The notes: generated from the letters alone by a model not told the origin. A stretch of 64,000 nucleotides of DNA from Staphylococcus schleiferi (GCF_900458895.1 NZ_LR962863.1:1984001-2048000); one strand, 5' to 3'; positions 19,517 to 33,472 are shown, counted from the first letter of the stretch. Numbers and translations: made by a program.

Positions 19517-19882
19517 TTAATCTTGAATTGTTGGCTGAATTTTAACATCTTTCAGCTTGTTCTCTTCTGAAGGTGCCCCTTCATGCCCCAGTTGCGCTTC
19601 AGCTTCGCGCTTCGACAAACGACGGACAATAAAATAAGCACAACCAAAGTTACAATATTCATATAAATAATCTTGTATCGTTGAAAAACGCTTATTAAAG
19701 TCTGCCTTTTTGTACGAATCATGATAAAACCCTTTAAGTCTTAATTGCTCATAACCGTAATCGCCTACGATAAAATCATATTTATCTAGAATCTCAGAAT
19801 ATCTCGCGATAAAATCATCTTCATTAAATCCATCTTTATAAGACTCAATTAATTCAAAATAGTGATTTCCTACTTTTATCAT
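19517..19882 (-). CDS. yutD: YutD-like protein (DUF1027)
   Basis: A 121-residue protein of the YutD family: NHYFELIESYKDGFN at the start, VGDYGYEQLRLKGFY, then CNFGCAYFIVRRL. The function is unknown. It begins 18 bases after lipA and is cotranscribed with it, a pairing also found in B. subtilis. Confidence 0.82.
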   Translation of the reverse strand: MIKVGNHYFELIESYKDGFNEDDFIARYSEILDKYDFIVGDYGYEQLRLKGFYHDSYKKADFNKRFSTIQDYLYEYCNFGCAYFIVRRLSKREAEAQLGHEGAPSEENKLKDVKIQPTIQD

Positions 19883-19900
19883 GTTGCTATCACCTGGATT

Positions 19901-20818
19901 TTATATTTTAAGTTGTTGGTCACCAAGCTGTTGTTTTTGTTTCGCCGCTTCATTAACTTGTTCATCTGCATGATATGAACTACGTACTAATGGTCCTGCT
20001 TGACAATGTTTGAAACCTTTTTCCATAGCTACTTTACGCAATTTACCAAACTCTAAAGGTGTATAATATTTTTGTACTTTTAAGTGCTTACGAGAAGGTT
20101 GTAAATATTGTCCAATTGTTAAAATATCAACGCCATTGGCACGTAAATCGTCCATTGTTTCGTGCAACTCTTCAATTGTTTCTCCTAATCCCACCATAAT
20201 ACTTGATTTTGTTGGAATATCTGGTTGTAATTCTTTAGAACGACGTAAAAATTCTAAAGTACGATCATACGTCGCACGTGCACGTACTCTTGGTGTTAAA
20301 CGTCGTACTGTTTCAATATTATGATTTAAAATATCAGGTTTTGAAGCCATTAACGTTTCTAACGCTTCATAATCACCACCCATATCAGACGGTAAAATTT
20401 CAATTGTCGTAAATGGATTACGTTCACGCACTTTACGTACGGTTTCAGCGTATACATTAGAACCAGCGTCTTTCAAATCATCACGTGCAACAGCAGTAAT
20501 AACGACATGTTTTAAATTCATTGTTTCTACTGATTGTGCAACACGTTCCGGTTCACCTAAGTCCAACTCATTCGGCAAACCTGTCTTAACAGCACAAAAA
20601 CGACAAGCACGCGTACATACCGCACCTAAAATCATAAATGTCGCCGTACGACGTTCTCCCCAACATTCATGAATATTAGGACATTTAGCTTCCTCACAAA
20701 CGGTATGTAAGTTTTTTTCGCGCATCATTTTTTTAAGCCCTGTATAGTTTTCGTTCGTGTTTAACTTTATCTTTAACCAATCCGGTTTACGTAAAATTTC
20801 TTCATTTTTAGTAGCCAT
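19901..20818 (-). CDS. lipA: lipoyl synthase
   Basis: Radical SAM enzyme that inserts two sulfur atoms into octanoyl groups on GcvH or E2 proteins. The auxiliary [4Fe-4S] cluster is bound by [12 protein letters not shown] (near residues 41-52) and the radical SAM cluster by CTRACRFC (near 67-74). I choose the ATG at 20818, giving 305 residues, the normal length. It depends on Fe-S assembly (suf) and acts with GcvH at 39157, both in this window. Confidence 0.95.
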   Translation of the reverse strand: MATKNEEILRKPDWLKIKLNTNENYTGLKKMMREKNLHTVCEEAKCPNIHECWGERRTATFMILGAVCTRACRFCAVKTGLPNELDLGEPERVAQSVETMNLKHVVITAVARDDLKDAGSNVYAETVRKVRERNPFTTIEILPSDMGGDYEALETLMASKPDILNHNIETVRRLTPRVRARATYDRTLEFLRRSKELQPDIPTKSSIMVGLGETIEELHETMDDLRANGVDILTIGQYLQPSRKHLKVQKYYTPLEFGKLRKVAMEKGFKHCQAGPLVRSSYHADEQVNEAAKQKQQLGDQQLKI

Positions 20819-20903
20819 AACAGCGGATAACCTCCCGTAATTTATAGGTCTCAATACATTATAACGAACTTCACACAAAATTAAAATGTACGAGACTTAT
20901 TAT

Positions 20904-22223
20904 TTATATTGTCAATAATTTATCTTTAAAGATGTCTCTTAAAAACTCAGGCATTAAATACGTAATTTCTGCATCTTTCAACATTGGGAAATAACGCCCA
21001 AATGTATACATATCTACCGTGCCTAACGTATATATTTCATCATCGTCAATCTCTAAACCTTTAACAAAATAGCGCTCACTAGATGCGATAAAACCAGCAT
21101 CATATAAAATATAGCCTCCAAAAACATCGCCACGAAAACCTAATCCCTGTGCGTGTTCATACATATAGGCTTGTTCTCGCGCTTTCAACAGCACTTCTTT
21201 TAATTGCGCACCTGTGAGTTTCACTCGTACCGCGTTAATCGGATGTGGCAACATTTGATGCACATCATATTCTGTTAAATACTTATTTTCATAGCCTTTT
21301 ACGATTAACCCTGCATTAATTATTGTACAATCAGCTTCTGTAAATTCATGGACACTTTGTGCAAGTATATAACTTGTTTGCGTAATATAATTCATAGCTC
21401 GAGGCAATGTCATTCTCTTTGTCACAATCGGTTGATCTAATAATGCGCGGCCTTCTTCTTCAAAATGCGTTTCCACTTCAGGTAACGTATCTAACGGATG
21501 TAAAATCGCTTGTTTAGAGACAACTTTTCGATTCTCAATATCGAGCGTAACCTCTCCTAGAAAATGACCATATTTGCCAGCTGCAGCCATTAATACCCCA
21601 TTTTCCACTTGCCCATGTTCAAAATAGTGATGTGTGTGTGCGCCAAAAATGACATCAATTTCTGGAATCGCTTCGCATAGTTTTTCGTCAAAAAAGATGC
21701 CGACATGGCTGAGTACAATCAAAACATCATATTGTCCTTTTTTAGCGTCTATTTCTTTTTTAATCGCATCAAATGGATCTGTGACAACCCAATCCAATGC
21801 ACGATAAAACGGCGTGAAAGCAGCTGTTGCGGCTACATACATAATACGAACGCCTTCTATTTCTTCAATATAAGACGACAAAAAGTGCCGTGGATAATTG
21901 CCTGATTCATCTAATACGTTCGTACAAGTCACTTTAAATGTCGCATCGTCATATAACGTGTTAAGCGCTTCATGAGAAATCGTCATGCCTTCATTATTTC
22001 CTATTGTCGCCACATCACAACCTGCTTCATTTAATAATTCAATATTCCGTTTACCTAATGTGCCTTCTGTCACAGGAAGTGATAAATCGACATGATCCCC
22101 AATATCGACGTAACGTGAAGCGTGCGTTAATGTTGGTCGCGTTGCTTGGAGGTATGCTGTAATACGTGTATAGGCATGCAAATGACTGTGAATATCATTT
22201 GTATGATAAATCGTTAAACGCAT
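20904..22223 (-). CDS. yunD: metallophosphatase/5'-nucleotidase family protein, YunD-like
   Basis: A 439-residue two-domain enzyme. The N-terminal calcineurin-like phosphoesterase has YHTNDIHSH (residues 5-13), GDHVDL, GNNEG and HTHHYF metal-binding motifs; the C-terminal 5'-nucleotidase domain starts near residue 280. It has no signal peptide, so it should act in the cytoplasm on nucleotides or related phosphates. It is 14 bases from the TauE-like gene. Confidence 0.87.
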   Translation of the reverse strand: MRLTIYHTNDIHSHLHAYTRITAYLQATRPTLTHASRYVDIGDHVDLSLPVTEGTLGKRNIELLNEAGCDVATIGNNEGMTISHEALNTLYDDATFKVTCTNVLDESGNYPRHFLSSYIEEIEGVRIMYVAATAAFTPFYRALDWVVTDPFDAIKKEIDAKKGQYDVLIVLSHVGIFFDEKLCEAIPEIDVIFGAHTHHYFEHGQVENGVLMAAAGKYGHFLGEVTLDIENRKVVSKQAILHPLDTLPEVETHFEEEGRALLDQPIVTKRMTLPRAMNYITQTSYILAQSVHEFTEADCTIINAGLIVKGYENKYLTEYDVHQMLPHPINAVRVKLTGAQLKEVLLKAREQAYMYEHAQGLGFRGDVFGGYILYDAGFIASSERYFVKGLEIDDDEIYTLGTVDMYTFGRYFPMLKDAEITYLMPEFLRDIFKDKLLTI

Positions 22224-22237
22224 AATATCGCCTCACT

Positions 22238-23062
22238 TTAATTAAAGAATGAACGTATAATTAAATATACGCCTAATGCTAACATGACAAGTCGTAGAAT
22301 CAATACGACTGTGTCAGACTTGACGGTTTTATTTAATTTTACACCTATCTGTGCACCAATCCAACTGGAAATGATTAGGATAATACTGTACCCCCATAAG
22401 ACATGACCAAGAACGATATGACCTACTGAACCTGTTAAACTCGAGAAAAATATCATCATCATACTCGTACCCACAGCCACGTGAGGTGGGAATCTAAAGA
22501 CGAGCAACATGAGCGGTGTCATCAATGCACCCCCACCAATGCCAAATAACCCTGCCGTTAAACCAATGACGAATGAAGCGATAATAGCGATGGAAGGGAC
22601 GACACCATAGCGATAGTGTTCTCCATGCGCATCAGTAAAAGATTTCATATAACGTTCTTGTTGAAACGCTTTGATTGGTGGAATGCGATGACGTATCATC
22701 AACATTACTGCTACTACAATTAAAAAGATCCCAAAATATAAATTGAATGAATGGATTGTTAAATATTGGCTTAAATACGCACCGATTAACGCACCAGGAA
22801 TAATACCAATTAAAAATAAAAAGCCATTTTTGATATCAACTTGTTTTTGTTTCAAATAACCAATCGTTGAAGAAAGACCGGTCGCAATAAGAATAATTGA
22901 GGATGTCCCAATTGCAGTTTGAGGCGTAATCCCATCTAAAACATTCATGGTGACACCAAAGTAAATGAGCGTAGGGACAATAATAATACCGCCACCGATT
23001 CCAACGAGTGAACCGATAATAGCGGAGAGAAAACCCACTAATATAAGAATAACTATACTCAA
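22238..23062 (-). CDS. TauE/SafE-family transporter (sulfite exporter type)
   Basis: A 274-residue integral membrane protein with about eight helices and two repeated glycine-rich blocks, GSLVGIGGGIIIVPTL (near 17-32) and AGLFGIGGGALMTPLM (near 170-185), as in TauE/SafE. Family members export sulfite or organosulfonates; the substrate here is unproven. It is placed between the YunD-like and DUF72 genes as in B. subtilis (yunD-yunE-yunF). Confidence 0.85.
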   Translation of the reverse strand: MSIVILILVGFLSAIIGSLVGIGGGIIIVPTLIYFGVTMNVLDGITPQTAIGTSSIILIATGLSSTIGYLKQKQVDIKNGFLFLIGIIPGALIGAYLSQYLTIHSFNLYFGIFLIVVAVMLMIRHRIPPIKAFQQERYMKSFTDAHGEHYRYGVVPSIAIIASFVIGLTAGLFGIGGGALMTPLMLLVFRFPPHVAVGTSMMMIFFSSLTGSVGHIVLGHVLWGYSIILIISSWIGAQIGVKLNKTVKSDTVVLILRLVMLALGVYLIIRSFFN

Positions 23063-23077
23063 AATTGTAACCTCCCT

Positions 23078-23926
23078 TTAAAATAATTTAAGTTGTTGCG
23101 GTGCAAGTCCTTCGTAGTCTATTCCTAATAATTTCTGGAAGTATTTTGCATTATTTGCAGCGTGTCCACCTGAATTATTATTAAAAACAACATAGACTTG
23201 CTCTGCTTTATGATCTAATAACTTGATTTTGTCAGCTAATTGTTGAAGTTCCACTTCAGAATAATCATAAAGATAGCGTACATCACGCCATTCTTGATCA
23301 GACATATCTTTTTTAGTCCACCCGTATTGATTTCGCCCATGAAATCGAACTAATCCCGTTTGATGCGTAATTCGATTCACAAAAGGAATACTGCCCTCAC
23401 CCACTTGAGGTTCATCACACACCGAATGGATGAGTTGATGTCCTGTTAAAAAGGCAAGCGTATGCTCTTTCATGTCGCCTTTAAACCAAGACTGATGTCG
23501 AAATTCTATACATACAGGAAATTGCTTCAACTGCTCGCGTACAAAACGAATGTATTGAATGTTCTTTGTAGAGCAATCAAACCACGGTGGAAATTGGACT
23601 AACACCATCGCTAGTTTTTGTGCTTCAACAAGCGGTTCAATCATTAATCGAAAATCGTTGAACAATTGCGCAATCGAATCCGCAAAATCATGATAATCAG
23701 CATGAAGCGTTAATGCTTGATGGATTTTCACAACAAACTTAAACCGTTCAGGTGTCTCTCTAATCCATTTTAAAATATTATGTTCAGGCTGAATTGCATA
23801 ATATGAAGCATCTAATTCAACAACTGGAAAGTGACTTGCATATGTTTTTAATTTATCTGATTTTCTTTGTAAATCTTCGTACAAGGTGTCATGATCGCCC
23901 CACCCTGTTAGACCAATTTCTATCAT
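23078..23926 (-). CDS. DUF72 protein, YunF-like
   Basis: A 282-residue TIM-barrel protein of the DUF72 family: IGLTGWGDHDTLY at the start, FKFVVKIHQALT, then CIEFRHQSWF and VYVVFNNNSGGHAANNA. Its function is unknown; the fold suggests a hydrolase or nuclease. I use the ATG at 23926 because GGTGA lies seven bases before it. It is cotranscribed with the TauE-like gene. Confidence 0.83.
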   Translation of the reverse strand: MIEIGLTGWGDHDTLYEDLQRKSDKLKTYASHFPVVELDASYYAIQPEHNILKWIRETPERFKFVVKIHQALTLHADYHDFADSIAQLFNDFRLMIEPLVEAQKLAMVLVQFPPWFDCSTKNIQYIRFVREQLKQFPVCIEFRHQSWFKGDMKEHTLAFLTGHQLIHSVCDEPQVGEGSIPFVNRITHQTGLVRFHGRNQYGWTKKDMSDQEWRDVRYLYDYSEVELQQLADKIKLLDHKAEQVYVVFNNNSGGHAANNAKYFQKLLGIDYEGLAPQQLKLF

Positions 23927-24106
23927 TTTAATCACCGTATTTATTTTATCATATCAACATTGGGACTTGCCTTTTAATCACTTGAACAATATCATCTTCT
24001 TATCAAACTGAGTTATTAACGTGCATCACAACTATCTTTACGGTTGACTAATATGAAAGCAGGGTATAAGTGAAGAAAATAATCTCACAATAAAGGAGCT
24101 TCAATC

Positions 24107-24802
24107 ATGGTTGAACAAATCAAATATGGCACACATGAAGATCAACACTACGATGTCTACGAAAACCAACAGGCTCAATTCAATGCATGGATTGTGCTGA
24201 TTCACGGGGGATATTGGCGCCAAAAATATAGCAAATCAATGATGGATCCTTATATCGATTTTTTTATTGATGCAGGCTATTCAGTTGTCAATATCGAATA
24301 CCGTCGTGGCTCAGAACACCCTTGGCCTGGTCCAACTGAAGATGTTGCACAAGCTGTCTCACATTTTAAAGATTCAAACTACGCACCCACACAAGTCATT
24401 GGTATAGGCCATTCTGTTGGCGGACAACTTGCGCTCCTTCAAGCTGATTTATTCAATCAAATCGTCGCACTTGCCCCTGTCACCGATTTACTTTACACAT
24501 TGCATCAACATTTAGGTCAAGATGCTGTAGCTGAATATTTTAATACTTCTGCCACACATACGCTACGAGAAGCCTCACCGCTCACTCAAACACCGATTGA
24601 TGTGGAAACATTAATCATTCACGGATTTAATGATACTTTTGTGCATATAGACACGACATTATCTTATGTACAAGAAAATTATAAAAATGGGCATTATATA
24701 ACACTTTATGCATTGCCTTATTTAGATCATCTAGACTGTATTAATCCAACAGCGACGCATCAAAATATGTTGTTAGAATGGCTCTCTCATCGTGCCTCAT
24801 AG
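24107..24802 (+). CDS. alpha/beta hydrolase, arylformamidase-like
   Basis: A 231-residue esterase/lipase-fold protein. HGGYWR at residues 33-38 is the oxyanion block typical of the BNA7/KynB formamidase-like group, GIGHSVGG (near 103-110) holds the nucleophilic Ser, and LIIHGFND plus DHLD hold the acid and His regions. Kynurenine genes are absent nearby, so the substrate is unknown. AAAGGAGC precedes the ATG. A weak sigma-B-like GGTTGA/GGGTAT pair (24042-24067) lies upstream. An IS3-type remnant begins 35 bases after the stop codon. Confidence 0.75.
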   Translation: MVEQIKYGTHEDQHYDVYENQQAQFNAWIVLIHGGYWRQKYSKSMMDPYIDFFIDAGYSVVNIEYRRGSEHPWPGPTEDVAQAVSHFKDSNYAPTQVIGIGHSVGGQLALLQADLFNQIVALAPVTDLLYTLHQHLGQDAVAEYFNTSATHTLREASPLTQTPIDVETLIIHGFNDTFVHIDTTLSYVQENYKNGHYITLYALPYLDHLDCINPTATHQNMLLEWLSHRAS

Positions 24803-24836
24803 ATAAAGAAACAACCCATTACAAGTTGAACTTTGA

Positions 24837-25324
24837 TGTGCACCCCAAAAGTTAGACCTAAAATCTAACATTTAGGGTGTTTTATTTTGGCTAAATATGA
24901 TTTGGAATTCAAGATGAAAGTAGTTAATGATTATATTAATGGATTAGGCGGCTATAGTGCCATTGGAAAACGCCATGGTATTAATAGATCTATAGTAAGA
25001 AAATGGTATCATGCATACATTGCATTCGGCATTGAAGGACTTGAAAGAAAAAAAGGAAGGACGTCCATCTATGAATAAGAAAAAGATTAATAAGCTTAAT
25101 AATAATTATGTAATAAATCTTGAATATGAAAACGAACTTTTACGAGCTGAACTTGCCTATATAAAAAAGTTGAAAGCTTCAGGGATAAGTATACCGAGCC
25201 GACTGCTAAAATCGAATCAAGAGTTATTGAAGAACTCTGAAAAGAATTCAGATTAAAAGTTATCCTTGAAGCTTTGAAATTTCCAAAGGCTACATATGTG
25301 TACTGACAGAAGCAATTTGAAAAA
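24837..25324 (+). mobile_element. truncated IS3-family (IS150-like) element
   Basis: The left end TGTGCACCCC is followed by orfA from 24887: MAKYDLEFKMKVVNDY with the helix-turn-helix GKRHGINRSIVRKWY. The orfA frame is broken by one extra A in the A-run near 25055, and orfB sequence (for example VILEALKFPKATYVY) has two stop codons. The element stops abruptly near 25324, where reversed nitronate monooxygenase sequence begins. The 3' half and right inverted repeat are missing. Confidence 0.8.
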
Positions 25325-25553
25325 GTTTCAGGAACAAATAGATTAACTGCGAATGGTTTTGACGTCAGCGCTTTAACTTGTTTAATAGAAGTGGCTAAAT
25401 CATCAGGTGACAAATAACCTGCCCCTATCGTCCCCAATCCCCATTTCGAGACACTTCTGCTACAAGTTCTGGTGTTGTTGAACCTGCCATTCCTGCTGGT
25501 ATGATTGGATATTTTATACGAAGTCGCAGTGTCAATTCGGTTTGATACCACAT
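25325..25553 (-). pseudogene. nitronate monooxygenase remnant (N-terminal part only)
   Basis: Starting from the ATG at 25553 (GGGGAG before it), the frame reads [16 protein letters not shown], then [20 protein letters not shown], and is shifted at the C-run 25439-25442; with one base restored it continues [15 protein letters not shown] and ends at NLFVPET. This is the FMN-binding N-terminus of 2-nitropropane dioxygenase-type enzymes. About three quarters of the gene is gone, replaced by the IS3-type fragment. An intact copy stands at this place in S. aureus as I recall. Confidence 0.82.
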
Positions 25554-25603
25554 CAAAATCTCCCCTTTGTCTTTGAGAACAATGATGACACTCGTTAATC
25601 GGA

Positions 25604-26602
25604 TTAACGAACTTGATTCAATTTATCGTTTTCTTCACGATCCATTTCGTCTTCAATTTCCATACCTAACATTTCTTCAATCAAATCTTCATGCGTGACA
25701 ATTGCATCTGTGCCTCCGTATTCATCTAACACAATCGCCATATGTTTTCTTGTAATGGTCATTTTTCTGAGTACCCATTCTGCACGATTATGCTCATAAA
25801 CAAAAAGTGGTTCTGAACAGAAATCTAAAACTGACTTTTCAGGCGTTTTACTCCATGCAAGTAAATACTTTGAATGAAATACACCAACAACATGATCGAT
25901 GTCGCCTTCATAAACCGGATAGCGCGTATAAGGATGATTAGTGACAATGTCATACACTTCATCATAATCATTTTCCACAGATAACGAGGTCACATTCACG
26001 CGCGGCGTATTGTTAATATCGTTCACTTTCAAACGGTCAAAGTTCATGACACCTTGGATACGATTACGCTCCATCTCATTAAAGGCGCCTTCAGTCCCCG
26101 CAATAGAAACCATTGTACGCACTTCTTCTTTAGACATACCTTGGTTCTCTTGACTGCGAGACAATAAGCGATTAATCCCATCTGTTATCGCATTTAAAAC
26201 AACGGTAATTGGCTTTAATATAATGACAAAAAAGCGAATAATAGGAAAGACAAGTCGAGCAATCGGATCTGGAAATGTGGCAGCTATTGATTTTGGAATC
26301 ACTTCCGCAAAAACAATAATCACTACAGTTAAAATCGCCGAAGCAATCCCGACGTTTAACCCTAAATCAACCGCCAATATCGTCACCAACGTCGGTAATA
26401 AAATATTTGCGATATTATTACCAATCAATATGGTCGTAATAAACGCACTCGGTTTATCTAAAAGCTTTAATAAGTTTGCGGACTTTTTATTATTTTGGTC
26501 TGCTTCAGATTTGAGTTTGACCCTGTTTGCTGCAGTGAGTGCAGTTTCACTTCCTGAAAAGAAACAAGATACAAAAATTAATAAAATGATCGCAATGATC
26601 AT
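25604..26602 (-). CDS. CNNM/CBS-domain membrane protein, hemolysin-like, short form
   Basis: A 332-residue membrane protein: N-terminal DUF21/CNNM domain with [15 protein letters not shown] (residues 16-30) and three or four helices, then a tandem CBS pair (about 200-320) with [13 protein letters not shown] and [15 protein letters not shown]. The usual C-terminal CorC/HlyC domain is absent. CNNM relatives export Mg2+ or support Mg homeostasis. The protein is shorter than the MpfA type. A promoter candidate is at 26758. Confidence 0.85.
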   Translation of the reverse strand: MIIAIILLIFVSCFFSGSETALTAANRVKLKSEADQNNKKSANLLKLLDKPSAFITTILIGNNIANILLPTLVTILAVDLGLNVGIASAILTVVIIVFAEVIPKSIAATFPDPIARLVFPIIRFFVIILKPITVVLNAITDGINRLLSRSQENQGMSKEEVRTMVSIAGTEGAFNEMERNRIQGVMNFDRLKVNDINNTPRVNVTSLSVENDYDEVYDIVTNHPYTRYPVYEGDIDHVVGVFHSKYLLAWSKTPEKSVLDFCSEPLFVYEHNRAEWVLRKMTITRKHMAIVLDEYGGTDAIVTHEDLIEEMLGMEIEDEMDREENDKLNQVR

Positions 26603-26757
26603 TAATCGGTTCCCCCTCTAATTTTCAGTAAAAGTCAACAAGCCTCTAGCCCAGTTATTTAAGCATTCATCGAAAACGACAAAAAACTCGGCCTACAGTG
26701 TTTTCTAGTTGAACTTTCTACCTTTAAAATCATCTTAAAATCGAAAAAATTTTAAAT
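26603..26757. other. untranslated leader of the CNNM gene
   Basis: AT-rich leader between the predicted promoter and the CNNM ATG. I see no open frame or known riboswitch; the remainder of this intergenic gap (26785-27026) also shows no gene. Confidence 0.35.
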
Positions 26758-26784
26758 CATAAATCATATTAACTTTATTGTCTA
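26758..26784 (-). promoter_or_regulatory. possible promoter of the CNNM gene
   Basis: On the reverse strand TAGACA and TATGAT are separated by about 15-17 bases, 150 bases before the ATG. Confidence 0.35.
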
Positions 26785-27026
26785 TGATGCGCATTTAAAT
26801 TGCAAGTTAACTACTGACAAAAAAGATTACTAAGTTTATACCCATAATAGTTAGGCATATGCAATCGCATCTCGTAACATTTCAAAGCAGCATGTTAACG
26901 CTCCTCAGTAACACTTAAAAAGAACAATTAAAACAATGAGTTTTAAATTCATAGTATGTATTGTAGACTTTGATTATGATACTTGATGAATTGTTCCATA
27001 CGAGTGGAACAATACTTTGATACTTG

Positions 27027-27713
27027 TTAAATTGAATTTAAAATATGCGACACTGTATTAATAAGCATGTGCAATGCAATCACAGCGAGAAGGTTTCGAT
27101 TTGATGTTAAATATACATAAGTAAGTGTAATACCTCCTAAAATAAAAGGTAAGAATGTCCAAATAGATTGAAAATGTAAAAAGTGTGAAACACCAAATAA
27201 TAAGATAGACACACAAGACATTGTTAGGTAGCCCCATTTCTTCCCTAATTCGCCGATAAGTAAATGACGAAAGAGTATTTCTTCGACAATTGGCGTCAGT
27301 CCACCTATTGTTAATAAGCTCAATATAAAAATATAATTTTGAGTGTCCAATATTGCAAGTGGGGCTACTTTTTGATAAATCAAAATAAAAGCACTCCAAA
27401 TGATGTAAACAAAAATGATTTTCTTAATATAAAAATGTAATTCCATCCACCTGTGTTGAAAATGTTTGAAAATTGAATCTCTTTTTAAAAAAATGAAGAG
27501 TAGGATAATAATCAGCTGTGCTGTAAACATAATAATATTGAATAACAGTGCTTGCATTTCAGGGGTTAAATGATAATTCATCACCGTAGATAACATATTT
27601 GGCAAGTATTGCTCAGCTAATAAGGGAGAAAAGAATTGAAGCAAAAGAAAAAGTGGAAATAATATAAAATCTTGATATCTTATTTTCTGTCGTCTTATTG
27701 TAAGATTTGACAT
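27027..27713 (-). CDS. CPBP-family intramembrane protease (CAAX protease-like)
   Basis: A 228-residue membrane protein with about seven or eight helices. It has the CPBP catalytic motifs EEILFRHLL (near residues 142-150), FGVSHFLHF (near 173-181) and HMLINTVSH near the end. Family members cleave prenylated proteins or act in bacteriocin self-immunity; no bacteriocin genes are adjacent here. It lies alone downstream of the suf operon, with a terminator between. Confidence 0.82.
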   Translation of the reverse strand: MSNLTIRRQKIRYQDFILFPLFLLLQFFSPLLAEQYLPNMLSTVMNYHLTPEMQALLFNIIMFTAQLIIILLFIFLKRDSIFKHFQHRWMELHFYIKKIIFVYIIWSAFILIYQKVAPLAILDTQNYIFILSLLTIGGLTPIVEEILFRHLLIGELGKKWGYLTMSCVSILLFGVSHFLHFQSIWTFLPFILGGITLTYVYLTSNRNLLAVIALHMLINTVSHILNSI

Positions 27714-27790
27714 AAATACATCCTATTATACAAATTTTTACAAGCATAACATTTAGCCCAATATTATACAATATATAAAATGATAACTAT

Positions 27791-27829
27791 TAAAAAAGGA
27801 TAGTCTCTAATGCGAGACTATCCTTTAAT
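27791..27829 (-). terminator. terminator of the suf operon
   Basis: AAAGGATAGTCTC and GAGACTATCCTTT form a 13-pair stem with a short loop. On the reverse strand it is followed by a T-run. It lies 32 bases after sufB. Confidence 0.9.
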
Positions 27830-27860
27830 CATTAAATGCCTATTTTAACGAAGAGTAACT

Positions 27861-29258
27861 CTATCCAATAGAGCCTTCCATTTCGAATTTGATTAATCGG
27901 TTCATTTCAACGGCATATTCCATTGGTAATTCTTTTGTGAATGGCTCGATAAATCCCATAACGATCATTTCTGTCGCTTCTTCTTCAGAAATACCACGTG
28001 ACATGAGATAGAACAATTGCTCTTCAGAAACTTTAGAAACTTTTGCCTCATGTTCAAGTGAGATATTGTCATTGAAAATTTCGTTGTAAGGAATTGTGTC
28101 AGAAGTTGACTCGTTATCAAGGATTAAAGTATCACATTCGATATTAGAACGTGCACCTTTCGCTTTACGTCCAAAGTGAACGATACCGCGATAAACCACT
28201 TTACCGCCATCTTTAGAAATTGATTTTGACACAATAGTAGAAGATGTGTTTGGTGCTTTATGAATCATTTTTGCACCTGCATCTTGGACTTGACCTTGAC
28301 CTGCAAAAGCGATAGAAAGTGTGCTACCTTTAGCACCTTCACCTAATAATACGCAGGCAGGATATTTCATTGTCAACTTAGACCCTAAGTTTCCATCGAC
28401 CCATTCCATGTTACCATTTTCATGAACGAACGTACGTTTAGTAACTAAGTTATAAACATTGTTAGCCCAGTTTTGGATTGTTGTATAACGTACATGTGCA
28501 TCTTTGTGGACGATAATTTCTACAACCGCTGAGTGTAGAGAGTTTGTTGTATACACTGGTGCTGTACAGCCTTCAACATAGTTAACAGAGGCACCTTCAT
28601 CAGCAATAATGAGTGTACGCTCAAATTGTCCCATATTTTCTGAGTTAATACGGAAGTATGCTTGTAAAGGTGTATCTAATTGAATATTTTTAGGTACATA
28701 GATGAATGAACCACCTGACCAAACTGCTGAGTTTAAAGCAGCAAACTTATTGTCACCAGCAGGGATAACAGATGCGAAATACTCTTTAAACAAGTCTTCA
28801 TTCTCTTTAAGTGCAGTATCTGTATCTTTGAAGATAATACCTTTTTCTTCTAATTCTTTCTCCATATTATGGTAAACAACTTCAGATTCATATTGTGCAG
28901 AAACACCTGCTAAATATTTTTGTTCTGCTTCTGGGATACCTAATTTATCAAACGTACGTTTAATTTCTTCTGGCACTTCATCCCAAGAACGCTCTGAACG
29001 TTCTGAAGGTTTGACATAATACGTAATGTCATCAAAGTCTAATTCTGATAAATCTCCACCCCATTGAGGCATCGGCATTTTATAGAATAACTTTAAAGCT
29101 TTCAAACGAAAGTCTAACATCCATTCAGGTTCATCTTTCATTCTTGAAATTTCGCGTACAATATTTTCTGTCAAACCACGCTCTGATCTAAAAATAGATA
29201 CGTCTTCATCATGGAAGCCATATTTATAATCGCCTACATCAGGTGCTTTTTTAGCCAT
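27861..29258 (-). CDS. sufB: Fe-S cluster assembly protein SufB
   Basis: A 465-residue scaffold subunit of the SufBC2D complex, where clusters are built with sulfur from SufS/SufU. It has the conserved SufB beta-helix core and the C-terminal block [25 protein letters not shown] choose the ATG at 29258 (GGAGTG seven bases upstream) over the TTG at 29261. It is the last gene of sufCDSUB and is followed by a strong terminator. The sequence is nearly identical to the S. aureus protein as remembered. Confidence 0.96.
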   Translation of the reverse strand: MAKKAPDVGDYKYGFHDEDVSIFRSERGLTENIVREISRMKDEPEWMLDFRLKALKLFYKMPMPQWGGDLSELDFDDITYYVKPSERSERSWDEVPEEIKRTFDKLGIPEAEQKYLAGVSAQYESEVVYHNMEKELEEKGIIFKDTDTALKENEDLFKEYFASVIPAGDNKFAALNSAVWSGGSFIYVPKNIQLDTPLQAYFRINSENMGQFERTLIIADEGASVNYVEGCTAPVYTTNSLHSAVVEIIVHKDAHVRYTTIQNWANNVYNLVTKRTFVHENGNMEWVDGNLGSKLTMKYPACVLLGEGAKGSTLSIAFAGQGQVQDAGAKMIHKAPNTSSTIVSKSISKDGGKVVYRGIVHFGRKAKGARSNIECDTLILDNESTSDTIPYNEIFNDNISLEHEAKVSKVSEEQLFYLMSRGISEEEATEMIVMGFIEPFTKELPMEYAVEMNRLIKFEMEGSIG

Positions 29259-29354
29259 CAATCATCACTCCTATTTCTTAATTAATACATGAGTACCCTT
29301 TGACTACCCAATTCTCTATTTTGAAATACGTTTTCTCGTATACACCATTTAGTG

Positions 29355-32371
<3,017 letters not shown>

Positions 32372-32392
32372 AATTATTTCCTCCTATGATGA

Positions 32393-33163
32393 TTATTGAT
32401 TTGAAATAGCTGTTTCGTATTCTTCTTTAACCCACTCGTAACCTTCTTCTTCAAGACGTTTCGCTAATTCAGAGCCACCAGATTTTACAACGATACCATT
32501 ATACATAACGTGAACGTGATCCGGTGTAATGTAATTTAATAAACGTTGGTAGTGTGTAATAATTAACGCACCAAATTCATCGCCACGCATTTCGTTAATC
32601 CCTTTTGATACGACTTTCAAAGCGTCAATATCAAGACCTGAGTCAATCTCATCGAGAATAGCAAATTTAGGTTGTAACATCATTAATTGTAAAATCTCGT
32701 TACGTTTTTTCTCACCGCCTGAGAAGCCTTCGTTTAAGTAGCGTTGTGCCATATCTTTGTCCATGTCTAAGAAATCCATTTGTTTATCAAGTTGCTTAAT
32801 AAATTGCATTAAGTTAATTTCGTTACCTTCTTCGCGTTGTGCATTCATAGCCGAACGCATGAAGTCTGCATTTGAAACACCTGTGATTTCTGATGGGTAT
32901 TGCATTGCTAAGAATAGACCCGCTTTAGCGCGTTCATCTACGTCTAATTCTAAAATATTGACCCCATCTAATAATACTTCACCTTTCGTCACTTCATATG
33001 ACGGATGCCCCATAATTGCTGATGATAAAGTAGATTTCCCAGTACCATTTGGCCCCATGATCGCGTGAATTTCCCCAGTATTGATCGTTAAATTGACACC
33101 TTTTAATATCTCTTTATCTTCAATAGACACATGTAAGTCTTTAATTTCTAATGTTGATGGCAT
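32393..33163 (-). CDS. sufC: Fe-S assembly ATPase SufC
   Basis: A 256-residue ABC-type ATPase that drives the SufBC2D scaffold. It has Walker [10 protein letters not shown] (near residues 33-41), signature GFSGGEKKR and Walker [13 protein letters not shown], followed by the H-loop ITHYQR. I use the ATG at 33163 (GGAGGGAAT before it), since the upstream extension is not conserved. First gene of sufCDSUB. Confidence 0.96.
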   Translation of the reverse strand: MPSTLEIKDLHVSIEDKEILKGVNLTINTGEIHAIMGPNGTGKSTLSSAIMGHPSYEVTKGEVLLDGVNILELDVDERAKAGLFLAMQYPSEITGVSNADFMRSAMNAQREEGNEINLMQFIKQLDKQMDFLDMDKDMAQRYLNEGFSGGEKKRNEILQLMMLQPKFAILDEIDSGLDIDALKVVSKGINEMRGDEFGALIITHYQRLLNYITPDHVHVMYNGIVVKSGGSELAKRLEEEGYEWVKEEYETAISNQ

Positions 33164-33278
33164 TAATATTCCCTCCAAAATAATGTTAGATTCCATAGTT
33201 TAGTTTATAATAATTTTAATGTAACGTCAAAAAGTTTTCTTTGGTCTCTAATTGCTTATTATAACGGAAATGATGGGA

Positions 33279-33307
33279 ATTATAAACCGTTTCGGGTTAT
33301 ATTACAA
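33279..33307 (-). promoter_or_regulatory. promoter of the suf operon
   Basis: On the reverse strand TTGTAA and a perfect TATAAT are separated by 17 bases. The transcript would have a leader of about 105 bases before sufC. A second TATAAT occurs nearer to the gene (about 33258), with a weak -35. I see no known riboswitch in the leader. Confidence 0.6.
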
Positions 33308-33472
33308 GACATCTTGAGAAAGCAAACCAGAATCTTTTTTAGAAAAGTTATTGATAATCACATCCCTCCTGTTCTCATTCGTCATTTTTGACATATATTA
33401 TAGATGACATAGGATTGAAATCAGTTATAATGTGGTATGATGTAACGATAAACTAAGGAAAGGAATAGAATC

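Noticed and set aside
24042..24067. Sigma-B-like GGTTGA-N14-GGGTAT before the alpha/beta hydrolase
   Set aside because: The -35 match is poor, so I mention it only as a weak possibility in the gene entry.
27058..27399. 113-codon reverse frame inside the CPBP protease gene
   Set aside because: It is a shadow of the CPBP frame in another reading frame without a ribosome site.
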